A stretch of DNA of 64,000 nt from Poseidonocella pacifica (GTDB lineage Bacteria > Pseudomonadota > Alphaproteobacteria > Rhodobacterales > Rhodobacteraceae), in the NCBI RefSeq assembly GCF_900111875.1, contig NZ_FOJU01000001.1, forward strand, positions 868,001-932,000. The letters run 5' to 3'. This document shows, one piece after another, positions 8,753 through 16,919 of this stretch. The notes beneath the pieces are model-generated. The model had not been told where the DNA came from. It saw only the letters and a program-made list of their open reading frames with translations, and searched no databases. How positions within the stretch are numbered: the first letter of the stretch is position 1; every line of letters starts with the position of its first letter. Both the position numbers and the translations under genes were made by a program.

Positions 8753-9043
8753 ATGGACATAAAGGCAGGCACGATAGCGGATTTCTCGAATTCCATGGCC
8801 GAGGCGATGGAGACCGCGCTCAAGGCCGAATACCTTGCAGTCAAGGGCGAACCGCTGCCGGACCAGGGGGTGGAAGATCGGCGGATGCTGCTGGTTGCGG
8901 TGGCGCAAGGGGTGGCGCGGTACCTCAAGGACAACACCGACGCCTGGCAGATTTCCGTCGAAACGACGCTCGACAACGCCACTGAGGCAAGCGGCAGCGG
9001 CACGGTGGACGGGCTCTCCACTACGGGGACACTGTACTCATGA
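8753..9043 (+). CDS. Small baseplate-region protein of unknown function
   Basis: A 96-residue protein with a helical N-terminal two thirds (SNSMAEAMETALKAEYLAVK, RRMLLVAVAQGVARYLKDN) and a Ser/Thr/Gly-rich C-terminus (ASGSGTVDGLSTTGTLYS). Short proteins with a similar xLFxAIAxGxxxYLxxN core occur near phage tail spikes, but I cannot name the family. It begins 12 nt after the spike gene with a strong AGGAGG site and overlaps the gp25 start by 4 nt. It sits where a PAAR tip might be expected but has no PAAR motifs. Confidence 0.7.
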   Translation: MDIKAGTIADFSNSMAEAMETALKAEYLAVKGEPLPDQGVEDRRMLLVAVAQGVARYLKDNTDAWQISVETTLDNATEASGSGTVDGLSTTGTLYS

Positions 9044-9408
9044 CCGGTCGCCATCTCGCCTTCCCCTTTCGCATCGGCCAGGACGGCCGCACCGCTGCCC
9101 CGGCCGACGTGCTCGCGCATGTGAAGAGCGAGGTGATCCAGCTTCTGCTGACCAACCCCGGCGAACGTGCCTTCATGCCCACCTTCGGTGGCGGGCTGCG
9201 GCGGCTGGTGTTCGAAGCCAACAGCGACATATCGGCGGCGCTGGCCAAGTCGACGCTGACCCAGGCGATCACCCGTTGGCTTGACACGCGCGTGGAACTG
9301 ACCGCGCTGGAGGTTGAAAACCGCGATGCAACCATGCTGGTCGGGTTGCAGTACCGTGTCATCGCAACTGGCGAAGCGCAGGCGTTGCGCTTCGAGCACA
9401 AGGTGTAG
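9040..9408 (+). CDS. gp25/GPW-family baseplate wedge protein
   Basis: A 122-residue protein of the gp25-like family (T4 gp25, TssE, Afp9). The diagnostic segments are visible: LLTNPGERAFMPTFGGGLRRLVFE, in which E and R of the NPGER box and the P-x-F-G-G-G-L motif nucleate sheath assembly on the baseplate, and ITRWLDTRVELTALEV. Length is normal. It is translationally coupled to the upstream small gene (ATGA) and lies 3 nt before the first large wedge gene. Confidence 0.95.
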   Translation: MTGRHLAFPFRIGQDGRTAAPADVLAHVKSEVIQLLLTNPGERAFMPTFGGGLRRLVFEANSDISAALAKSTLTQAITRWLDTRVELTALEVENRDATMLVGLQYRVIATGEAQALRFEHKV

Positions 9409-9411
9409 ATC

Positions 9412-11910
9412 ATGCTGAGACTGCACCCCGAAACCCTCGAAGATCGCGCCCGGGACCTGGAGGCCCTTGGCCTTAACGGCTTCGACCTGATGTTCGTCGA
9501 ACTGGTACCGGCAGCGGCCCCGGTACAGGCCGAACTGACGGTGGAATTCCAGAATGCCGTCTCCGTCTCCGACATCGACGATGCGGTCAACCTGGACGGC
9601 GTGTCGCCCGAGGATATCTTTGCAATCACCGGCGGCACGCGGATCCGCGGCGGTACCGCGCCGGGCGAGCTGCGGATCACCGCCGTTGCCGCCGGCGCGG
9701 ACCCCGACACGCTGGTGCTGACCACGTCGACAATCGGCGACTATTCAACCTATCGCCTGCATGTCGCCTTCGACGACGCTGCTGGCGACACGGTGATCGA
9801 CCCGCTGTTCGCCGCCATCCCGTTCAAGTTCCGGCCCGGCTGCTTCAACCTCAATTGCGCACCGGCCTTCGACAAGGGCACGCCGAAGCCGGCGCAGCCG
9901 GTGATCGACTACCTCGCGCGGGACTTCGCCTCCATCAAGCACGTGCTCATCAACGCCATGCGGACCCGCGTGCCGGGTTGGGAGCCGACGTCGGAGGCCG
10001 ACCTCGACATGGTGCTGCTGGACCTCATCGCCGCGGATACCGACGAGCTGTGCGATTTCCAGGACCGGGTGATGCAGGAGGCCTATCTCGGCCTGGCCCG
10101 CAAACGTGTGAGCCTCGCTCGTCATGCCCGGCTGATGGATTACCACATTCACCAGGGCAACCAGGCCACCACCTGGCTGACCGCCACAGTCTCGGCCAAT
10201 CTGACCCTGCCCGCCGGCACCGGCGTCTGGACCGGCACAGACTGGGACGATAGCGGCGCGGTGATCTTCCTGACGGAGGCGGATCAGGATTGCCTGGTCG
10301 ATCTCAACCGGCTCGACCTTTACGACTGGGGCGGCGCGGCGATGTCGCTGGACGCCGGCGCGGACACGGCGGAGCTTGCGCTGCCCGCCTCTTTGAACCC
10401 CGTTCTGCAGGGCGACGCCGTCATCCTGCGCGACCACTTCCGCCGCGCCGACATCCGTTACCTGGTGATCGAAGAGGCGCTCAATCCGGCCACCGGGCGC
10501 GTGAACGGGCGCGATGGCTCCAAGCGTCAGCTTCTGCGGCTGCTTGACGGCGACGACGTCGCGCACACCGGTTTCGATCCGGTGGCCGGACAGTTCTTTG
10601 TCCGGGTCCGCTGGCGCCCTGCCGACCGGCTGCAGCGACGCTATTGCTTTGTCACCCGCTGCGATGGACAGCCGCCGATCGCCGGGGTCAGCCACTTTTC
10701 CGGCAACCTGCTGCGCGCCACGCAAGGTCGGCCGCACAGCCTTGTCGCCCGCGTTCCAGGCAGCGACCTTGCCCCGACCGACACCAAGACGTTCATACGC
10801 AGTGACGAGGTGTACTGGGACGTGGGCCCGCAGGGCGCGTCCATCGCCCTGCCGACCAGCCCGCTGGCCTATCGCGACACGGCGCCGGGCGGAGAGATCG
10901 CGCCGGTCAGCAGCACCGTCGTCACCGTCAGCGGCATCGCCGGGGCCTGGGAGGAACGGATCGACCTGATCGAAAGCGAAGCCGGCGACCTGCACTACCG
11001 GGTGGAAACCGACGAGCTGGGCCAGAGCCGGATAATCTTCGGAAACGGCGTGAACGGCGCGCTTCTGGACAACGACGCGACCGTCAGGGTCACCTACCAG
11101 ACCGGGCGCGGCACCGCAGGCAATGTCGGCCGGGACCGGATCACCGGATTCGACGCCGGTCTTGCCCCCGGCCTCGAGGCGCTGACCAACCCGTTCGGCG
11201 TGACCGATGGACGCGACCCGGAACCGCGCGACATCATCGTGCGCCGGGTGCCCGAGGCCTACCGCTCGCGCCAGTTGCGCGCGATCACGCTGGCAGACTA
11301 TGTCGCCCGCGCGGAGGAACTACCGGGTGTTGCCCATGCCTATGCCCGGCACGCCTGGACCGGAAGCTGGCGCACGGTGCAGGTGTCCATCGATCCGCAG
11401 GGCACCACGGTGCTGGACGACACGCTGCGGCAGGAGATCGCAGGCCACCTCGATGCCGTGCGGTTGATCGGCGAGGATCTGGAAGTGCGTCCGGCGCGGT
11501 TCGTGGCGCTCGACATCGCGCTGGCGCTTTGCGTCGACGCCACCTTCTGGCCCGAAGACCTCGACATGGAGTTGCAGCGCGCGTTTTCCGACGGTTTCAC
11601 GGCAGACGGGCAGCCCGCCTTCTTCAATCCCGACATCTGGAGCTTCGGCGAAACGCTTCACGCCAGCCAGTTGATCGGCCGCGCCCTGAAGGTGCCGGGC
11701 GTCGAACGGGTGCTGAAAGTGGCCCTGCGGCGCTGGAACGCGAGCACGGGGCCATCGACACAGGTGGTCGAGATCAGCCCCGACGATCTGCCCGACGCGA
11801 CGCCGGACATGATCCCGGTGCAGCCCTATGAGATCATCCAGGTGGCGAACGATCCGAACCATCTGGAACACGGACGCATCCTGTTCAACCTGAAAGGGGG
11901 CCGCAGATGA
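9412..11910 (+). CDS. Baseplate wedge protein (gpJ/gp6-like, Afp11-type)
   Basis: An 832-residue 'putative baseplate assembly protein' of the gp6/J type. The middle carries FKFRPGCFNLNCAPAFDKGTPKP and VIDYLARDFASIKHVLIN, hallmarks of the eCIS version, and the second half has the phage J-like FGNGVNGALLDNDATVRVTYQTGRG, EALTNPFGVTDGRDPEP and VRRVPEAYRSRQLRAITLADY motifs. These proteins form the iris ring of the baseplate. The C-terminus overlaps the second wedge gene by 4 nt. The start has no strong ribosome site, which fits reinitiation after the gp25 stop 3 nt upstream. Confidence 0.92.
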   Translation: MLRLHPETLEDRARDLEALGLNGFDLMFVELVPAAAPVQAELTVEFQNAVSVSDIDDAVNLDGVSPEDIFAITGGTRIRGGTAPGELRITAVAAGADPDTLVLTTSTIGDYSTYRLHVAFDDAAGDTVIDPLFAAIPFKFRPGCFNLNCAPAFDKGTPKPAQPVIDYLARDFASIKHVLINAMRTRVPGWEPTSEADLDMVLLDLIAADTDELCDFQDRVMQEAYLGLARKRVSLARHARLMDYHIHQGNQATTWLTATVSANLTLPAGTGVWTGTDWDDSGAVIFLTEADQDCLVDLNRLDLYDWGGAAMSLDAGADTAELALPASLNPVLQGDAVILRDHFRRADIRYLVIEEALNPATGRVNGRDGSKRQLLRLLDGDDVAHTGFDPVAGQFFVRVRWRPADRLQRRYCFVTRCDGQPPIAGVSHFSGNLLRATQGRPHSLVARVPGSDLAPTDTKTFIRSDEVYWDVGPQGASIALPTSPLAYRDTAPGGEIAPVSSTVVTVSGIAGAWEERIDLIESEAGDLHYRVETDELGQSRIIFGNGVNGALLDNDATVRVTYQTGRGTAGNVGRDRITGFDAGLAPGLEALTNPFGVTDGRDPEPRDIIVRRVPEAYRSRQLRAITLADYVARAEELPGVAHAYARHAWTGSWRTVQVSIDPQGTTVLDDTLRQEIAGHLDAVRLIGEDLEVRPARFVALDIALALCVDATFWPEDLDMELQRAFSDGFTADGQPAFFNPDIWSFGETLHASQLIGRALKVPGVERVLKVALRRWNASTGPSTQVVEISPDDLPDATPDMIPVQPYEIIQVANDPNHLEHGRILFNLKGGRR

Positions 11911-14549
11911 GTTGTGAACACGACTGCCATGCCACGCCGCCCTTCCCCGCCGGGATATACAACCGCCCGGGGCTGGACCGGATCGGCTATCGCATCGGCG
12001 ATTACGCCCGGTTCCGCGAACACGCGCTGTCCCGGCTCGATGCGATGCAGGTCTTGTCGGAATGGACCCACCGCGGCGCGGATGATCCCGGGATCGCCGT
12101 GCTGGAGTGCGGCGCGATCGCCACCGAGATCCTTGCGTTCTACCAGGAGCTCTATGCCAACGAGGTCTATTTGCGCACTGCCGACTGGCGCGAAAGCGTC
12201 GCCCGGCTGGTGGCGCTGACCGGCTATCGCCTCGCGCCGGGACTGGGCGGAGAAGCGACCTTTGCTCTCGCGGTCAGCGGCGACACGTCGGTCACGGTGC
12301 CGGCGGGCTTTCCGTTCAAGGCCGATCTCGACGGTGCCAACAGCCCGGCCCGGTTCGAGACCACGGAAGAGATCACCGCCTACCCTTGGCTCAATCAATT
12401 CAGCCTCTACCGCCCGCGCAATGGCCCGGCGGCCATCGCCGCCGGGGCGCGGGTGCTGGAATTGCAGGCAGTCGATGGCGACACCGCGCTGAGCAAACGC
12501 CAGGCGCAGGTCTTTAACCCAGGCGACCGGATCATGCTGGTCCCGGATTCGACCATGTTTGAGGCCGGCGGCGGCGCCAACCCGGTTCAGGAGCGGTCGG
12601 AGACGCTGGTCATCGACCGGGTGGAACAGGTGCTCGATCGGATACGGCTGCATTTCCGCGGCGCGGTAACGCTCGACCGCGGGCCGACCGTGCGCGCCTA
12701 CCGGATCGGTCGCAGCTTCCGCCATTTCGGCCACAACGCGCCGCTGCGGATCGCCGCGCTGAACGAAACGACCGGTCGCGCGACCTTTGACGCCACGGTA
12801 TTCAACCGGGTCGCCGCGACCACCACCCACTTGTACTCGCAGTTTGCGGACAACGAGATTGCACTGGAATCCGATGTCACCGACCTGCCCGCGGGCAGCG
12901 GCATGATCGTGACCGGCGCGGCGGAATTCGCAGGCGCCGGAGAGACGGAATTCGCCGTGGTCAATGCCGTGGACACGGTGCGCAACGAAGCCTCGCACTG
13001 GGCCGGGCTCAGCGGCGGCAACACCGCTGTTGCGCTGAACGCCAACCTCTTCACCAATGCAAACCTGTCGTTGACCGCGCTCGACGTGCGGCGCCTGCAG
13101 GCCCACGAGGTTCGCAGCCCGCCGCTGCTGCTGGCCGCCGCCCACACATTTTCAGACGGCGATTTCGGGCTCGACACCACGCTTACCTTCTTCGGGCGTC
13201 ACGACCGTGTGCAGGCGTTGGCCGGGCGCGCGCTGCTGCTCGAGGACGAGGACGGCCAGACCCAACGGGTCAATGTGACGAACGTGGCAGAAGATTTCGA
13301 CCTCGCCGGGCGCGACCCGGAGGAGGACTGGCTCTGGACCCTGGCGCTGGACCAGCCGCCGCGCTTCCCGCAGGAGGCCTTCGCCGAAACAGATGCCCGG
13401 GTCGTCGTTCACGGCAATCTCGCGCTGGCCGACCAGGGCGAGACACAGAAGGAAGCCGCGATCGGCAGCGGCGACGCGCGGCAGACCTTCCAGACCTTCA
13501 AACTGCCCAAAGCCCCCCTGACCTACCTGCTTCATCCGGGGCAGACCCCGCCACATGTGCCGGAGCTTGAGGTTCGCGTCGATGGCATTCTCTGGACCCG
13601 GGTCGACACGTTCTTTGCCAGCGGCGCCAATGACCGCGTCTATGTCGTGCGTCAGGACGACGACGGCAACAGCCTTGTGCAGTTCGGCGACGGCATCACC
13701 GGTGCACGACTGTCCAGCGGTCGGCGCAATGTGACGGTGCGGTTCCGCACTGGCCAGGCCGCCCGCGGCCCGTTGGAAAAGGGCAAGTCGCCCAAGGCAA
13801 TGGGACGGTTGGCGCAATTGAACAATGTGGCAATGCCCGCGCCTGCGGTGAACGGCGCCGATCCGGAAACCGAAGACACCGCCCGCCAGGCCGCGCCAAT
13901 GCGGATGCAATCGCTGGGGCGGTTGGTGGGCCTGTCGGACTACGAGGCGGAGGCGCTGTCCCTGCCCGGCGTCCAGCGTGCAGCAGCGGCGTTCGCGCTG
14001 TCTGGCGGCCTGCTACGGTTGCGGGTCACGGTATTGACGGATGGCGGCGGCGCGGCAGAGGCGGCCGCAGCCGCCGAGGCGCTGAGCGCCGCCGACCGCT
14101 GCCGAGGCGCGATGCGCTATCCGCTCGAGGTCGTACAGGGGCTGCGCCGCTGGATCTTCCTCGACCTGACCGCCGGCTATCGCGCCGACCGCTTGCCGGA
14201 AGACATCCAGCCCGCGATCCACGCCGTGCTTGGCTGCGCCTCCGGCACGACAGAGCCGCAGGACGGCCTGTTCGGTTTTGGCCTGCGCCGGTTCGGGCAG
14301 GATACCCATGTCTCTCAGGTCATCGCCGCGGTGCAGCAGATCGACGGCGTAGCCTGGGTCCGGGTCGACGCGTTCCAGCCGATCCCGCAGGGCACACCGC
14401 CGCAGACCGATCCGCTGGCCCTGCCGGTGCCGGCGCCAGCGGTCCGCGAAACCTCGGTCGGGTGCGATACCCAAGGATTGCTGGCGCTTCATGAGACCCA
14501 CTTGCGTCTCAGCTTCGCGCTGGTCACCGGCGCAGAGGAGTGCTCCTGA
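11907..14549 (+). CDS. Second baseplate wedge protein (Afp12-type, gpJ-like)
   Basis: An 880-residue protein related to the previous one. The N-terminus (IYNRPGLDRIGYRIGDYARFRE, DDPGIAVLECGAIATEILAFYQ, RLVALTGYRLAPGL) and the late VQFGDGITGARLSSGRRNVTVRFRTG plus LVGLSDYEAEALSLPGVQRA are characteristic of the larger 'putative baseplate assembly protein' in eCIS, equivalent to Afp12/Pvc12. Together with the previous gene it would make the wedge heterodimer. Start 11907 overlaps the preceding stop (ATGA); its own TGA shares a base with the following ATG. Confidence 0.92.
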   Translation: MSCEHDCHATPPFPAGIYNRPGLDRIGYRIGDYARFREHALSRLDAMQVLSEWTHRGADDPGIAVLECGAIATEILAFYQELYANEVYLRTADWRESVARLVALTGYRLAPGLGGEATFALAVSGDTSVTVPAGFPFKADLDGANSPARFETTEEITAYPWLNQFSLYRPRNGPAAIAAGARVLELQAVDGDTALSKRQAQVFNPGDRIMLVPDSTMFEAGGGANPVQERSETLVIDRVEQVLDRIRLHFRGAVTLDRGPTVRAYRIGRSFRHFGHNAPLRIAALNETTGRATFDATVFNRVAATTTHLYSQFADNEIALESDVTDLPAGSGMIVTGAAEFAGAGETEFAVVNAVDTVRNEASHWAGLSGGNTAVALNANLFTNANLSLTALDVRRLQAHEVRSPPLLLAAAHTFSDGDFGLDTTLTFFGRHDRVQALAGRALLLEDEDGQTQRVNVTNVAEDFDLAGRDPEEDWLWTLALDQPPRFPQEAFAETDARVVVHGNLALADQGETQKEAAIGSGDARQTFQTFKLPKAPLTYLLHPGQTPPHVPELEVRVDGILWTRVDTFFASGANDRVYVVRQDDDGNSLVQFGDGITGARLSSGRRNVTVRFRTGQAARGPLEKGKSPKAMGRLAQLNNVAMPAPAVNGADPETEDTARQAAPMRMQSLGRLVGLSDYEAEALSLPGVQRAAAAFALSGGLLRLRVTVLTDGGGAAEAAAAAEALSAADRCRGAMRYPLEVVQGLRRWIFLDLTAGYRADRLPEDIQPAIHAVLGCASGTTEPQDGLFGFGLRRFGQDTHVSQVIAAVQQIDGVAWVRVDAFQPIPQGTPPQTDPLALPVPAPAVRETSVGCDTQGLLALHETHLRLSFALVTGAEECS

Positions 14550-16864
14550 TGGCCAGCCCGCGCCAGCCGCTCTATGACCGCTTGCCGGAGATTTACCGGA
14601 TCAAGGACGCCGAGCAGTTTCCGGCGGGCCAGCTGGCCGCCTTCCTGGGTATTCTCGATGAACTGCCGGCGGGGATGCGGGACAATATCGAGGCGCTCTA
14701 CAACGACCAGTTCGTCGAGACCTGCGCGGACTGGGTCGTGCCCTACATCGCAGACCTGCTGGGGACCTCGCACCTGTCCGGCGAGCCTTGGACGCTGCGC
14801 GCCGATGTGGCGCGCACCGTGTTCCATCGACGCCGCAAAGGGACGCTCGGGGCCATCGAGTCGCTGGTCTTCACGCTCAGCGGATGGGCCGCACAGGCGG
14901 TGGAGCTGCGCGACCGGATGGTCTGGACACAGCATCTCAATCACCAGCGCCCCGACGCTGGCGGCATCCCGCCCTTGACCCTGCGCCGGTCACTGGGTTC
15001 GGCGGTACGCGGCGGCACGGTCGCGCTGCGCGATCCGGCGGCGCTGGCTTTTCTGGGCGGGCCGTTCGACACCTTCGCCCATGTTGCGGATTTCCGGCCC
15101 GGCCAGATCGGCGTGCCGCGCTACAACCTGCCCAACCTCGGCATTTTCCTCTGGCGGCTGGAGGACTATACCGTGCCGGTGGCCGATCCGGGCCTGATCG
15201 CGGCGCAGGCGGTGGCCGGTGTCGGCCCCGGCGAAGCCGCCGCCGTGGTGCGCTGTATCGTTCACCCGCAGGCCGATCCGATGGTGTTGTTCAACACCCA
15301 CCGCTACCGCATGGCCGACACCCCGCCAAACCTGAGCCACCCCGACCAAGTGCCCGGCCCGATGCCCTGGCCGCGCCTCACCAGCGCGGCAGAGCACGGC
15401 AACCCGGCAGCCTATGTCGCGGTCGCCCCCTATGCCGCAGGCACGTTGCCCGACGCGCCGGGCGCCGCGGCCAACGGCCTGACGCTCCATGTGATCGATA
15501 CGGTCGTGCCGCCTGAACCGGCAGAACTGCCCCCGGCCGAGCGCTGGACCTTCCGCGGCGCCAACCTGTGCGCGTGGGAAGACGGGTTGTCACCGCCGCT
15601 GGCGGAATACGAGATCGCCATCGACCCCGACCGGGGCCGTGTGCTGTTCGGCCTTTCGACACTGGCGACCGAGGCACAGCCGCTGGCCGACGGGCTGTTC
15701 ATCAGCCACACCTACGGCTTTTCCGGCCCGACCGGGGCACACCCGGTGCCGCGTCCGCCGGTGACACCGACCGCCAGCATCGACCGCACCATGGGCGTCA
15801 ACGCGCTGGAAGGTGCACTGACCAACATCCACCAGGCCACTGCGCCGACGATCATCGAGATCCAGGACAGCGCGACCTACACGCTCGACCTCGCCGCCGT
15901 CGCGGGAACAGAGAACGTGGGCGGCGTGCTGTCGCTTCGGCTGGCACAGCCGCTGACGCTACGCGCCGCCACCGGCCAGCGCCCGGTGATCCGCCTGGAG
16001 CGTCCGCTGCGCTTGCGCCCGCACGATCTGACCAACGTCGCGGCGGTGGATGCGCTGACGGTGACGCTCGAAGGGCTCTACATCACTTGGGACCGCTCCG
16101 CAGCGGACTTTGCCGCCATCAGCACGCCGCTGGTTGCGCGCGCCGCGGTGAACCGGTTGCGGCTGGACGGCACGACGCTGGACCCCGGAGGTTCCTGGCA
16201 ACTGGACGAAACCCGCCTGCCGTCGCGCCCCGGCCTTGCACTCACCGGCGACTACGATTTCGCCGCGGCCGATTTCGATGCCTTTACCCAAGTGCCCGAG
16301 ATCGTCCTGCACCGCAGCGTCACCGGCGCGGTGCTGGCCGAGGAAAGCGCCTACAGCCTGGACGTGACCGACAGCATCATCGACGCGGGCTCCGGCGTCG
16401 GCGACGCCGCACCCGAGCTCGCAATCGGATCGCTGTCCGATCCCGCCGACGGCTATGGCCCCGCCTTGCGGCTGAGCGGTCTGACCTGTTTCGGCACGGC
16501 GCGGGTTGCCAGCGTCACCGGTGCAGGCGGGATATGGCTGCATCCGCTGCGCGCGCATGACACCCAGCAGGGTTGTCTGAGGTTCTCTGCGCTCAGCGGA
16601 TCGGACGACCGGTTGCCGCCGCATCACGGTTGCATCTTCGGGCCGGGGCTGGATGTGAGTTTTACCGACGACCGGTTCGGCTTGGCAGGCTACGCGCAGC
16701 TGCGCCAGAGGTCGGACCCGCGGCTTCTTGAACAGGGGCCGGGCCGGGACGAGATGGGCGCCTTCGGCTACCTCCGCACGACGCACAAGTGGAAGAACAT
16801 CAATATCCGTTTCCGGGAATACATGCCGGTGGGCATCCGCCCGATCCGCATCCCGGTGACGTGA
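14549..16864 (+). CDS. gpI-like tail protein with large beta-rich C-terminal extension
   Basis: A 771-residue protein. Residues about 5-135 match phage tail protein I/gp7-like baseplate components (LYDRLPEIYRIKDAEQFPAGQ, FLGILDELPAGMRDNIEALY, FVETCADWVVPYIADLLG, RKGTLGAIESLVFTLSGWA). The remaining about 600 residues are beta-rich with repeated Leu/Asp-containing rungs (for example TVTLEGLYITWDRSAADFAA, DVTDSIIDAGSGVGDAA) that suggest a beta-helix-like segment. A GTG at 14540 is in frame, but the ATG at 14549 follows GAGGAG by 8 nt and overlaps the upstream stop, so it is preferred. Typical P2 gpI is only about 180 residues, so the extension is notable. Confidence 0.8.
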   Translation: MASPRQPLYDRLPEIYRIKDAEQFPAGQLAAFLGILDELPAGMRDNIEALYNDQFVETCADWVVPYIADLLGTSHLSGEPWTLRADVARTVFHRRRKGTLGAIESLVFTLSGWAAQAVELRDRMVWTQHLNHQRPDAGGIPPLTLRRSLGSAVRGGTVALRDPAALAFLGGPFDTFAHVADFRPGQIGVPRYNLPNLGIFLWRLEDYTVPVADPGLIAAQAVAGVGPGEAAAVVRCIVHPQADPMVLFNTHRYRMADTPPNLSHPDQVPGPMPWPRLTSAAEHGNPAAYVAVAPYAAGTLPDAPGAAANGLTLHVIDTVVPPEPAELPPAERWTFRGANLCAWEDGLSPPLAEYEIAIDPDRGRVLFGLSTLATEAQPLADGLFISHTYGFSGPTGAHPVPRPPVTPTASIDRTMGVNALEGALTNIHQATAPTIIEIQDSATYTLDLAAVAGTENVGGVLSLRLAQPLTLRAATGQRPVIRLERPLRLRPHDLTNVAAVDALTVTLEGLYITWDRSAADFAAISTPLVARAAVNRLRLDGTTLDPGGSWQLDETRLPSRPGLALTGDYDFAAADFDAFTQVPEIVLHRSVTGAVLAEESAYSLDVTDSIIDAGSGVGDAAPELAIGSLSDPADGYGPALRLSGLTCFGTARVASVTGAGGIWLHPLRAHDTQQGCLRFSALSGSDDRLPPHHGCIFGPGLDVSFTDDRFGLAGYAQLRQRSDPRLLEQGPGRDEMGAFGYLRTTHKWKNINIRFREYMPVGIRPIRIPVT

Positions 16865-16919
16865 CGACGCCATCTCCGGCCCGGCGGCCGGGGCAGCGCA
16901 GACCGAAAGGAACAGTGTG

